A DNA stretch of 35,787 nucleotides. Source: PNAI01 sp964575715. Its GTDB lineage: Bacteria; Pseudomonadota; Alphaproteobacteria; Rhizobiales; Xanthobacteraceae. Shown piece after piece: positions 23,170-29,979 of the stretch. A program made the translations under genes and the position numbers. The DNA lies in NCBI GenBank assembly GCA_964575715.1, contig CAZNSG010000348.1, positions 1-35,787 of the forward strand, given 5' to 3'. How positions within the stretch are numbered: the stretch's first letter is position 1; each line of letters starts with the position of its first letter. Below the pieces are notes generated by a model. That model was not told where the DNA came from, searched no databases, and saw nothing but the letters and a program-made list of their open reading frames with translations.

Positions 23170-23440
23170 CTAGGGCATGCACACATCTTTTCGAGCCGGT
23201 TACTGAACAAGTATCTGTCATCCCCTCGCATACCATTGGACTTGCTCCGACCTCATCCTGAGGAGGGCGCGAAGCGCCCGTCTCGAAGGATGGCCGCACG
23301 CTCGGAGCTTGTGGCCATGCTTCGAGACGCGCCCACGCAAGTCGGCTATAGCCGACTTGCGTGGGCGCTCCTCAGCATGAGGTAGAGTGAATTCGTCCAT
23401 TGGCTCGCCGGTACACGATGAAGATGTGTGCACACCTTAG
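23170..23440. mobile_element. 271-bp MITE-like element with 9-bp target duplication
   Basis: The ends form a terminal inverted repeat: left CTAGGGCATGCACACATCTT, right (read inward) CTAAGGTGTGCACACATCTT, 17 of 20 identical. It is flanked by an exact 9-bp direct repeat CCTGAAAGG at 23161-23169 and 23441-23449. Removing the element and one duplication restores an intact hairpin found elsewhere in the window, which confirms the boundaries. The interior is a palindrome pair with CCTCATCCTGAGGAG and CTCCTCAGCATGAGG arms. There is no transposase frame, so it would need an enzyme encoded elsewhere; a 9-bp duplication is seen with IS4- and IS903-type elements. Confidence 0.85.
23329..23368. repeat. 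Perfect 18-bp-stem hairpin with TATA loop
   Basis: The stem runs GCGCCCACGCAAGTCGGC (23329-23346), loop TATA, and a perfect reverse complement to 23368. Its upper part equals hairpin B of the two-hairpin cassettes; its lower part GCGCCC/GGGCGC belongs to the host element. The equivalent hairpin in the left half of the same element (about 23256-23270) has only a GAAG-type loop. Confidence 0.9.
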
Positions 23441-23574
23441 CCTGAAAGGGGGAGGGTCAGGGAGGAGGTCGCATCTTGAACAAGGGAGACAGCAAAGAGA
23501 CGACCCCCACCCGCCACGCCTTCGCTCGCTTCGCGAGCTTCGGCGGGCGACCTCCCCCTTTCAGGGGGAGGTAA

Positions 23575-23723
23575 TACCAGTGGCAGCAATCACTGACTCA
23601 GCTCCGTCACCCTGAGGTGCGAGCGAAGCGAGCCTCGAAGGGCGACGGCCCGGGCCGTTCATCCTTCGAGGGCCGCTTCGCGGCCACCTCAGGATGACGG
23701 GTCAAACATTGCCGCCGTTGGTA
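23575..23723. mobile_element. TNA-flanked palindromic element, copy 4 (TAA duplication, empty centre)
   Basis: A 149-bp element between exact TAA triplets at 23572-23574 and 23724-23726. Ends: TACCAGTGGCAGCAATCA on the left, TACCAACGGCGGCAATGTT on the right read inward. The core carries CGTCACCCTGAGGTG and CACCTCAGGATGACGG arms, and its centre is a perfect palindrome CGGCCCGGGCCG at about 23646-23657. That makes it the uninterrupted version of the copies at 20089 and 29980, which carry extra sequence at this point. It is inserted into the end of the repeat at 23154-23574. Confidence 0.84.
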
Positions 23724-23746
23724 TAAGTAAACCCAAGCTGCACGAC

Positions 23747-25000
23747 TCAAAGCGGCGTCTTGTCGATCTGGCCGTTGGAGCGCACAAACCAGTGCTCGCT
23801 CGCAAACGGTTTTCCGGCGAGCCGGTCGATCAGCCAATCGGCCACCAGAGTGCCAGGGAACGGCCCGAGATTGGCGGCGGGTACGTTGCCGACCGAATGG
23901 CGCGATTCCTGATAGACCACCATCTGCTTTGGCCCTTTGACCGATTTGACCAGCCGCTCCGAATGTTCGATCGGGCTCAATTCATCGAACTCGCCGGCGA
24001 CGCATAGGTACGGCACGCGGATTTTTTCAGTGTGACCTTCCCAGGTGATGGTCTTGCGGAACCTGTCGAACTCCGCCTCGTCGATGATGCCCGACATGTA
24101 CATAAAGCGCTTCTTGAAAGTGGGCGAAGCCTGCTGGAACAATGTCTCTCCGGCCGGTTCGTGACACACCGAGGTCACCGCGCAGGCGCGCACGCGCGGC
24201 TCGTGCGCGATCAGGATCGTGCCGAAGAACGTGCCGAAGCTCGTACCTGACAAGCCGATGCGCTCCGCATCGATCTCCGGCCGCGCCACCAGCCAATCCA
24301 CGATCGGTTTGCCGACCGCGGCCCAGCGCTCGGTGCTGTAATAGACGCCGAGCATGGGCGCTTCGTATTGGCCGGGACCGTCGACCGCGAGCACGGCAGC
24401 GCCGCGATTTAGGAATCGATCGCCGTAGAGCGCGACCTGGATTTCCTTGAAACTGTCCATGCCCGGGACGGCGATCACCACCGGAATGCGGCCGCCGGTG
24501 TAGCCGGGCGGCAAATGAAACCAGGCCGGAATCATTTTCCCTTCAAACGGAATCCACACCGCCTCCACATGATGATCGGCGTGCGCGGCGTATTTGGTGT
24601 AGCACTCGCGCTTCTTGTTGTTGTAGGCGATGTTGGTCGCGTTGTTCTGATCGTAGGGCCATTGCGCCGCGCCCCAGTGCACCGCCGCCATGAAATAATT
24701 TTCGCGCGCGGTGATCTTGTGGCCCGCCTCCTCGGCAGCCTTGGCCTTGGCCTCGCGGCGGCGCGCCACCGCCTCGAACGCCGGCCCGATGTCGGCCATT
24801 TTCTTGACGCGTTCACGGATGCCGGTGAAATCGGCATTGGCCTCGATGCCGCACGGCGCATGCAGATAAAGCGAGCGCGGCTGATCCCAGTCGATGCCAT
24901 TGGCGCGGATGGTGTTGTCGATGAGCCAGCGCTGCTCGTCGAAGCGGCGCACATGCGGCTCCCCGCGCTGATCGAGAACCGGCTTCGGCTGGTAATTCAT
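23747..25000 (-). CDS. Alpha/beta hydrolase, DHPON hydrolase (C-C bond) / FrsA-like
   Basis: A 417-residue alpha/beta hydrolase with a helical N-terminal cap of about 150 residues and the catalytic fold after VVIAVPGMDSFKE (about 174-186). The triad is readable: nucleophile Ser254 in GLSGTSFGTFFG, acid Asp339 in VAGEFDELSP, and His368 in ESRHSVGN. Length, cap and motif order match the group containing 2,6-dihydroxypseudooxynicotine hydrolase of nicotine degradation, which cleaves a C-C bond beside an aromatic ring; FrsA-type esterases are the alternative. A C-C hydrolase would suit a neighbourhood with ring hydroxylase and aldolases, though the substrate is not determined. It is cytoplasmic, with no signal. 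It converges on the aldolase at 22419 across 605 bp of nested repeats and diverges from a Bug receptor gene. Confidence 0.86.
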   Translation of the reverse strand: MNYQPKPVLDQRGEPHVRRFDEQRWLIDNTIRANGIDWDQPRSLYLHAPCGIEANADFTGIRERVKKMADIGPAFEAVARRREAKAKAAEEAGHKITARENYFMAAVHWGAAQWPYDQNNATNIAYNNKKRECYTKYAAHADHHVEAVWIPFEGKMIPAWFHLPPGYTGGRIPVVIAVPGMDSFKEIQVALYGDRFLNRGAAVLAVDGPGQYEAPMLGVYYSTERWAAVGKPIVDWLVARPEIDAERIGLSGTSFGTFFGTILIAHEPRVRACAVTSVCHEPAGETLFQQASPTFKKRFMYMSGIIDEAEFDRFRKTITWEGHTEKIRVPYLCVAGEFDELSPIEHSERLVKSVKGPKQMVVYQESRHSVGNVPAANLGPFPGTLVADWLIDRLAGKPFASEHWFVRSNGQIDKTPL

Positions 25001-25268
25001 GATCTACTCCCCCGTGTATGCGCTTCTGGCCGACCGTGACGCGAGCGATCCGGGCATGTTTGCGGCGCGGCGCTCAGCCAATGCGCATTTTTAGTTGATA
25101 TGACAAATCTGCGCCAATGTCATTGGATTGCTGAGCGAACATCGTCCCCCTTTCAGCCCCCGCCGCGGAACTATTTGCTTGCGACCTGCGCCCGGCATTA
25201 GGATGACTGCCAGCAAACCCACGCGAAGAAACATGCGCAGCAATCGCGCTTACAGGGAGGAGACAATC

Positions 25269-26249
25269 ATGAAAGTTCTCGGCGTTCCATCGCGAGCCCT
25301 TCTCATTGCCGCCATCGTTTCGCTTGCGACGACGGCGAGCCGCGCGCAGGACAGCTATCCCTCGCAACTGGTCAAGCTTGTGGTTCCGGCGGCGGCGGGT
25401 TCGACCACCGACACGCTGGCGCGCCTGATGGCCGACCAGTTCGCGCGCAAATGGGGCAAGCCCGCGGTGGTCGAGAACATCGCCGGCGGCGGAATGAACA
25501 TTGGCGCTGAGCGCGTGGCGCGCGCGGCGCCCGACGGCCACACGTTGCTGGTGGCGCCGCCCGGGCCGATCACGCTGCATCAGCTGCTCTATCGCGAGCT
25601 GGCCTATAACCCAACGCAATTCGTGCCGATCACGCTGCTCGCCAGGATTTCCAACGTTTTGGTTGCGCGCAAGGAGCTTCCCGCATCATCGGTGAAAGAT
25701 TTGATCGCTTTCGCCAAGGCAAATCCCGGCAAGCTCACCTATGCCTCGCAAGGCCCCGGCTCCACCGCGCATCTATCGGCAAGCCAACTCGAGGTGCTGG
25801 CCGGAATCAAGATGGTGCATGTCCCCTACCGCGGCGCCGTGCTCGCACTCAACGACGTGGTTGCTGGCCACGTCGATCTTTTCTTCGACACGCTGACGAC
25901 CTCGGTGCCGCTTTTCCGCGCCGACAAGGTGAAAATCCTTGCTGTCGCAGGGCTGACGCGCGCCGCGGCGGTGCCGGACATCCCGACGGTGGCGGAATCA
26001 GGCCTGTCCGGATTTCGTTCGATCACCTGGTTCGGACTGGTAGCGCCGCCCGGCACGCCGGCTGCGCTCGTGGCCAGGCTCAATCGCGATGCGGTCGAAA
26101 TTCTGCAAAGCAAGGACGTCGGCAACCGCCTGCGCGATCTCTCGCTGGAAGTGGGCGCCACCAGCCCGGCGGATACCGCAAAATTCTTCGCCGAAGAAAC
26201 TGCACTGTGGGGCAAGGTCATCAAGGAATCGAATATCCAGCCGCAGTAA
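25269..26249 (+). CDS. Bug-family (TctC-like) solute receptor, second copy
   Basis: A 326-residue periplasmic receptor. The ATG at 25269 follows GGGAGGAG by 6 nt and starts a clear signal peptide (MKVLGVPSRALLIAAIVSLA, cut near SRA-QD); the open frame extends 141 bp upstream but without sense. Family blocks: YPSQLVKLVVPAAAGSTTDT at the mature start, ENIAGGGMNIGAERVARAAP at about 67-86, and TYASQGPGSTAHLSASQLEV at about 158-177. The ligand is unknown, probably an organic acid anion. It stands alone on the plus strand, divergent from the alpha/beta hydrolase gene (268-bp gap), so the pair may be co-regulated. No permease genes accompany it. Confidence 0.93.
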   Translation: MKVLGVPSRALLIAAIVSLATTASRAQDSYPSQLVKLVVPAAAGSTTDTLARLMADQFARKWGKPAVVENIAGGGMNIGAERVARAAPDGHTLLVAPPGPITLHQLLYRELAYNPTQFVPITLLARISNVLVARKELPASSVKDLIAFAKANPGKLTYASQGPGSTAHLSASQLEVLAGIKMVHVPYRGAVLALNDVVAGHVDLFFDTLTTSVPLFRADKVKILAVAGLTRAAAVPDIPTVAESGLSGFRSITWFGLVAPPGTPAALVARLNRDAVEILQSKDVGNRLRDLSLEVGATSPADTAKFFAEETALWGKVIKESNIQPQ

Positions 26250-26264
26250 CGCGACATCCATTCA

Positions 26265-26410
26265 TACCAACGGGCTTTAAGGATGACTCTCCCCATCGTC
26301 ATGGCCGGGATTGTCCCGGCCATCCACGTCTTTGATATTCATAAAGAAGCAAGTCGTGGATGCCCGCGACAAGCGCGGGCATGACGGATCAACATTTAAG
26401 GCCGTTGGTA
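26265..26410. mobile_element. TNA-flanked palindromic element, copy 5 (CGTCATGGCC core)
   Basis: A 146-bp element with ends TACCAACGGGCTTTAAGG and, read inward from the right, TACCAACGGCCTTAAATG. Flanking triplets are TCA (26262-26264) and TCC (26411-26413), two of three matching. The core differs from the other copies: a GGCCGGGA-TTGT-CCCGGCC hairpin, a CCACG/CGTGG pair, and GCCCGCG-ACAA-GCGCGGGC. The ends, not the core, identify the family. It occupies nearly all of the convergent gap between the Bug gene and the dehydrogenase gene. Confidence 0.72.
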
Positions 26411-26427
26411 TCCCATCCCAAAAATCT

Positions 26428-27330
26428 TCAGGCGTCGCGCGAATTTTTAAGATGTTGCAAGACTTTCGACCGCAGTGCGGCCTGCTGCTCCGGCGTCCAT
26501 ATGCGGAATCCTTCGCCGCTCTTGAAGCCAAGTTTGCCCTTGGCCACCAGCGCTTCGAGATAAGGCGAAGGGCCGGGCCGGCTGTCGATCGCGGGCAGCA
26601 CGGTCTGGTGAATCGCGAGCGTCAAATCAGTGCCGACCAGATCGGCATTCTCCAGCGGCCCGAGCACCGCGAGCCGGCGCCCAAACGCCGCCTTGATCAC
26701 GGCGTCGACCGTCTCGGCATCGCAAATGCCCTGCTCGACCAGCGCGATTGCCTCGCGCCAGAGCGCATGCTGCAAGCGATTGCCGATGAAACCCGGCACG
26801 TCCCTCTTCACATGCGCGGGTTTTTTCCCCGCGTCGGCATGCAATTGCATCGTCCAGTCGATGGCCCTCTGTGAGGTCCATTGCGTTCCGATCACCTCGA
26901 CCAGCGGCACGAGATATGGCGGGTTCCACCAATGGGTGCCGAGCGCGCGGGAGCGCTCGCGCAAGCCCTCCATAATCTTGGTGATCGGGATGACGGACGT
27001 GTTGCTGGCGAGAATTGTGTCGCCCCGCACATGCCTCTCGATCTCGCAGAACAATTTCTGCTTGAGCGGCAAATCCTCTAACACCGCCTCGACCACGAAA
27101 TCCGTATCATGCACCGCGTCTGCAAGGTCGGACATCGGCCGAACGCGTTCGACCGCCCGCTCATCGTCGCCGAGATCGCGCAAATTCGCCGCTATCCGGG
27201 TTCTGGCCGAATTCAAGCTCGCCGCGGTGGAATCCGTGATTGTCACGTCATGGCCGGCGGACGCGAACACCTGCGCGATGCCGTGCCCCATCAGCCCGGC
27301 ACCGACAACGGCGATTTTGGCTTTGCTCAC
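26428..27330 (-). CDS. 3-hydroxyacyl-CoA dehydrogenase-family protein (lambda-crystallin/carnitine dehydrogenase-like)
   Basis: A 300-residue NAD-dependent dehydrogenase. The nucleotide motif is VVGAGLMGHGIA (G10-x-G12-x-x-G15), followed by VEAVLEDLPLKQKLF and SNTSVIPI, standard for the 3-hydroxyacyl-CoA dehydrogenase fold. The active-site segment reads GTHWWNPPYLVPLVEV with His133; NPPYL instead of NPVPVM is the form seen in L-gulonate 3-dehydrogenase, carnitine dehydrogenase and lambda-crystallin, so a free hydroxy-acid may be the substrate rather than a CoA ester. The start is GTG at 27330 with GGAG 7 nt upstream. It is last in a minus-strand run beginning at 29953, separated from the SDR gene by a repeat block. 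It is shorter than fused FadB proteins, as expected for a single-domain enzyme. Confidence 0.9.
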   Translation of the reverse strand: MSKAKIAVVGAGLMGHGIAQVFASAGHDVTITDSTAASLNSARTRIAANLRDLGDDERAVERVRPMSDLADAVHDTDFVVEAVLEDLPLKQKLFCEIERHVRGDTILASNTSVIPITKIMEGLRERSRALGTHWWNPPYLVPLVEVIGTQWTSQRAIDWTMQLHADAGKKPAHVKRDVPGFIGNRLQHALWREAIALVEQGICDAETVDAVIKAAFGRRLAVLGPLENADLVGTDLTLAIHQTVLPAIDSRPGPSPYLEALVAKGKLGFKSGEGFRIWTPEQQAALRSKVLQHLKNSRDA

Positions 27331-27347
27331 GTCGCAACTCCGAAACT

Positions 27348-27492
27348 ACCTCCCCCTGAAAGGGGGAGGTCGCCCGCCGAAGCTCGCGAACAGCGAGCGA
27401 AGGCGCGGCTGGTGGGGGTCTATTCGCGTCGGAAATTTGACCCCTCCCCGGCGCGCTTCGCGCGCCGACCGTCCCCTCCCAGGGGAGGGTAA
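27348..27492. repeat. Composite palindromic repeat between SDR and dehydrogenase genes
   Basis: The left hairpin ACCTCCCCCT-GAA-AGGGGGAGGT (27348-27370) is the exact counterpart of 23550-23572. It continues with TCGCCCGCCGAAGCTCGCG, inverted at 23520-23549. The right half is of another type: hairpin CGGCGCGC-TTC-GCGCGCCG (27449-27467) flanked by CCCCTCCC runs, ending GGGTAA. It lies within a run of co-directional genes and may reduce read-through from SDR into the dehydrogenase gene. Confidence 0.8.
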
Positions 27493-27524
27493 GGAAAGAT
27501 AGCGCTGCGCCCGGGACACGGACA

Positions 27525-28328
27525 TCACCCCGCCGTATAGCCGCCGTCGGCGTAGAGGATGTGGCCGGTGTAGAAGTCGGACGCGCGCGAGGCGAGGAAC
27601 AGAAGCGGCCCCGCGAGATCGGCGGGCTCACCCAGCCGGCCCTTGGGCACGCGGCTCAGGAATCCCTTGCGCACGGCGATTGCGCGCTCGGTATCCTCAT
27701 ACATCCAGGCGGTGAGCGGAGAGCGGAATACCGTGGGCCCGAGCGCGTTGACCGTGATGCCGGTCTCGCCCCACTCGCAGCCGAGCGCCTTGGTGATGCC
27801 ATCCACCGCCGATTTCGAGGCGCAATAGGCGCTATAGCCGGCGGGATGACCCAACAGCCCGCGCGCCGACGACATCAAAATCACCTTGCCGCCATGGCCT
27901 TGCTTGAGCATCTGCCGGCCGGCCGCGCGTGCCATCAGCCACGATTGGGTGACATTGGCGTCCATGACGTCGAGAAAATCCTCCGGCTTCTGATCGACGA
28001 TCTTGGAGACTTTGTTCTGGCCCGAGGCGACAACGAGAATATCGACGCGGCCGAAGCGATCGACTGCCGCCTTGACGATCGCGTCGCAATTGGCTTCCGA
28101 GCTTGGGCGCTTGGCGACGATCTCGGCCTTGCCGCCGAGCTTTTCGCATTCGGCGGCGACTTTCTTGAGCTCATCGGCCTTGCTCGCGGCGATCACGAGG
28201 TTGGCGCCGGCGCCCGCGAGCACCTTGGCGGCGAGCGCGCCGAATGCGCCGGTCGCGCCGGTTACGATCGCGGTCTTGCCTTTGACGTCGAACAGCGAAG
28301 CCGGATTTTTTAGGAAGTCATCGGACAT
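27525..28328 (-). CDS. Short-chain dehydrogenase/reductase (SDR)
   Basis: A 267-residue classical SDR. The cofactor motif is TGATGAFG (residues 23-30, T-G-x-x-x-G-x-G), the catalytic Tyr and Lys are Y168 and K172 in YSAYCASK, and the catalytic Ser lies in LMSSARG at 153-154. The usual NNAG is replaced by ASGQN near 101. The ending ILYADGGYTAG is the typical SDR C-terminus. The ATG at 28328 was chosen; a TTG eight codons upstream is less likely. The substrate would be a secondary alcohol or ketone. It lies 48 bp after the Cys-rich secreted protein gene and belongs to the minus-strand run from 29953, consistent with an operon for a hydroxy-acid or cyclic alcohol pathway. A solvent-exposed early part (DDFLKNPASLFDVKGK) is normal for this subgroup. 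Confidence 0.92.
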   Translation of the reverse strand: MSDDFLKNPASLFDVKGKTAIVTGATGAFGALAAKVLAGAGANLVIAASKADELKKVAAECEKLGGKAEIVAKRPSSEANCDAIVKAAVDRFGRVDILVVASGQNKVSKIVDQKPEDFLDVMDANVTQSWLMARAAGRQMLKQGHGGKVILMSSARGLLGHPAGYSAYCASKSAVDGITKALGCEWGETGITVNALGPTVFRSPLTAWMYEDTERAIAVRKGFLSRVPKGRLGEPADLAGPLLFLASRASDFYTGHILYADGGYTAG

Positions 28329-28376
28329 TTTCGACACCTGTAGTGACTGCAACCTGACGAGATCAATGCAATTGAG

Positions 28377-28721
28377 CTAGCGCGGAATGGTGCAATCTTT
28401 CTTGCATGCGCGATAAGTATTGAGGCACTGCGCGTTCGCGCTCGTAAATGTCTCTTGGCAGGACGATCCGCCCTGGCAGTTTTTGACGCAGGCGACGGTG
28501 CACTTCTGGATTTCCTTATCGTTCCTGCAATCGTTCGTGCACTTGCTGCCGCATCTTGAATTGTCTGCGTTCATGCAAATAACATAGCGCGCTTGAATGG
28601 GCGAACGGCAAGCGGCATAATTGCGATCGCAGGTCGCGCACTCGGCCGCCAGCGCCATGCCTTGCCCGAGCAACAAAAACAGCGCCGCGCACAGCGCCGG
28701 CCACAATCTGCGGTTTGTCAT
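28377..28721 (-). CDS. Small secreted cysteine-rich protein, function unknown
   Basis: A 114-residue protein with a signal peptide (RLWPALCAALFLLLGQGMAL, predicted cut near ALAA-EC). The mature part of about 88 residues has 14 cysteines, with repeated C-x3-C-x3-C units: CGSKCTNDC and CTVACVKNC, plus CATC near the start and CKKDC at the end. An even count and export suggest seven disulphides in the periplasm or outside; metal binding is an alternative. GGAGGG at 28729-28734 is 7 nt from the ATG at 28721 but only 1 nt from an ATG two codons upstream, which fixes the start. It sits in a run of catabolic enzyme genes between a cupin and an SDR with 48-bp gaps. I do not recognise a family. Confidence 0.78.
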   Translation of the reverse strand: MTNRRLWPALCAALFLLLGQGMALAAECATCDRNYAACRSPIQARYVICMNADNSRCGSKCTNDCRNDKEIQKCTVACVKNCQGGSSCQETFTSANAQCLNTYRACKKDCTIPR

Positions 28722-28769
28722 CTGCATTCCCTCCGAAACAAGACCGGGACGAGCTTAAATGGCGTTCGC

Positions 28770-29111
28770 TTATTTCGGCGGCGCGGCGACCGCGACAAAA
28801 ATCGTTGCGACCGCGTTGCCGCGATTGATAATCTCGCGCCGCTCATTGGGGCCGATATAGCACGTGTCGGTCGGGCGCAGCACGGTCTCCTTGCCGTCGA
28901 CGATCACGGTCAATTCGCCGGCCAGCACGTAATAAATCTTTTCCGGCGGCGAGGCATCCGGGCCGGCGCCGCCGCCCGGCAGGAAGTGCGTTACCCCGGC
29001 GATGAGGCCCTGTGAGCCGCCGGCCTCGGCGCCGAACAGGCGCAGCGTCGTGCAGGCGCGATGATTGGGCGCCTCATAGGGCTTGGCATCGGCAAAGCGC
29101 TTGACCAGCAT
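28770..29111 (-). CDS. Small cupin-domain protein
   Basis: A 113-residue single-cupin protein. The beta-barrel can be followed from TTLRLFGAEAGGSQ through PPEKIYYVLAGELTVIVDG to YIGPNERREIINRG and a final hydrophobic strand ATIFVAV. The first cupin motif normally carries two His and a Glu; here HFLPGGG and PEKIYYVLAGE keep the Glu but show few His, so the metal site may be weak or absent. The ATG overlaps the stop of the upstream cyclase gene in TGATG, which couples their translation. Such cupins often accompany catabolic hydrolases or dioxygenases as isomerases or accessory proteins. The role here is not defined. Confidence 0.85.
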   Translation of the reverse strand: MLVKRFADAKPYEAPNHRACTTLRLFGAEAGGSQGLIAGVTHFLPGGGAGPDASPPEKIYYVLAGELTVIVDGKETVLRPTDTCYIGPNERREIINRGNAVATIFVAVAAPPK

Positions 29112-29953
29112 CAGAATTTCTCCCCGCGTTCAATGCGATATTGGCCTTTCGGATCGATCATGGCGACCAGGCGCACGATGCAGCCGTCGCCACGGTCCCA
29201 GTTCCATGGGAAATAGGCAAACGTGCAGCGCCGCCCGGTGACCTTGTCGAGATCGCCGCCGCCGTTCTCGATGCCCAAGATACCGTTCTTGAACAGAATA
29301 CGATGGACCGGCTCCCATTCCGGAAAATCGTCCTTCCAGTCGCGCCCGCCCGACCATTTCTTGTATTCGTCGGCGAGATGCGGATGCAGCGGGCCGTTGC
29401 GCTGCGGGCCGATGGCGGTCGCGAGCGGATGGTCGTTGGCCTGGGTGTCGTGGCCGATGACTTTGACCTTCTTCTCGACAAACCATTCGCCCGCCGACGA
29501 CACGAAACCGGGCGCGTAGCAGAAATATTCTTCGCTATCCTCGTACTTGTGATGCCAGCCGGTGTTGACCAGCACAACGTCGCGCGGGCGCACGATCTTG
29601 CCTGCCGCCTTTTCCAGATCGTCGTAGGTGATTGGCTGCCATTTCTTTTTCGGGATCGATACCACGATGCCGGAGCCGAAAAAGTGCGGCAGCGGCACCT
29701 CGTCGATGAATGGCGTGCCCTGAATGACGTGTGCCGGCGCGTCGATATGGGTGGTGTTGTGCATGCTGGTGGTGATGCGCTGCGAGAGCACGCCCGACTT
29801 AGCCATGTAATGGATGCGTTCGATCTTAACGTCTTCGAAATAGGGCCAGTTCGGGGACTGGTAACCGAAACGATGGGAGAGGTTGTAGAATTCCAGCCCC
29901 ATGCTGTTGTTGAAGTTCTCCTCGAACATTACGCCACGAATTTTTTTCGGCAC
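29111..29953 (-). CDS. Cyclase-family metal-dependent hydrolase, second copy
   Basis: A 280-residue member of the Cyclase/KynB family. The metal motif is HNTTHIDAPAH at about residues 66-76, fitting H-x-x-T-H-x-D-x-P-x-H. Later family parts include VVLVNTGWHHKYEDSEEY and IGHDTQANDHPLA, the latter replacing the usual G-x-D-x-x-S block. The start is placed at GTG 29953 because GAGGGGG lies 8 nt upstream; an ATG eight codons inside is the alternative. The frame stays open another 180 bp, but only across a mobile element, so that extension is not coding. It is the first gene of a five-gene minus-strand run (cyclase, cupin, Cys-rich protein, SDR, dehydrogenase). It probably hydrolyses a lactone, amide or ring. 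Confidence 0.88.
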   Translation of the reverse strand: MPKKIRGVMFEENFNNSMGLEFYNLSHRFGYQSPNWPYFEDVKIERIHYMAKSGVLSQRITTSMHNTTHIDAPAHVIQGTPFIDEVPLPHFFGSGIVVSIPKKKWQPITYDDLEKAAGKIVRPRDVVLVNTGWHHKYEDSEEYFCYAPGFVSSAGEWFVEKKVKVIGHDTQANDHPLATAIGPQRNGPLHPHLADEYKKWSGGRDWKDDFPEWEPVHRILFKNGILGIENGGGDLDKVTGRRCTFAYFPWNWDRGDGCIVRLVAMIDPKGQYRIERGEKF

Positions 29954-29979
29954 GTTCAGAACCCCCTCAAACGCTGTTA

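Larger units (their letters stand above)
23154..23574. repeat. CCTCCCCCTGAAAGG-type palindromic repeat, split by an inserted element
   Basis: The repeat consists of 23154-23169 and 23441-23574, interrupted by the 271-bp element at 23170-23440. Joined, the left arm is a hairpin CCTCCCCCT-GAA-AGGGGGAGG, the same as that at 27348-27370; the right arm at 23550-23572 is its exact reverse complement (loop TTC). Between them lie GACCCCCACCCGCC and CTTCGCGAGCTTCGG segments also present, inverted, at 27368-27420. The repeat ends GGTAA, and its TAA is the left duplication of the neighbouring TNA element. Confidence 0.82.

Noticed and set aside
23142..23746. CRISPR array
   Set aside because: The repeats are palindromic, nested and irregularly spaced, with no constant repeat-spacer unit and no cas genes nearby.
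25128..25268. N-terminal extension of the second Bug receptor
   Set aside because: The signal peptide begins at 25269 behind a strong ribosome site; the upstream part lacks protein-like composition.
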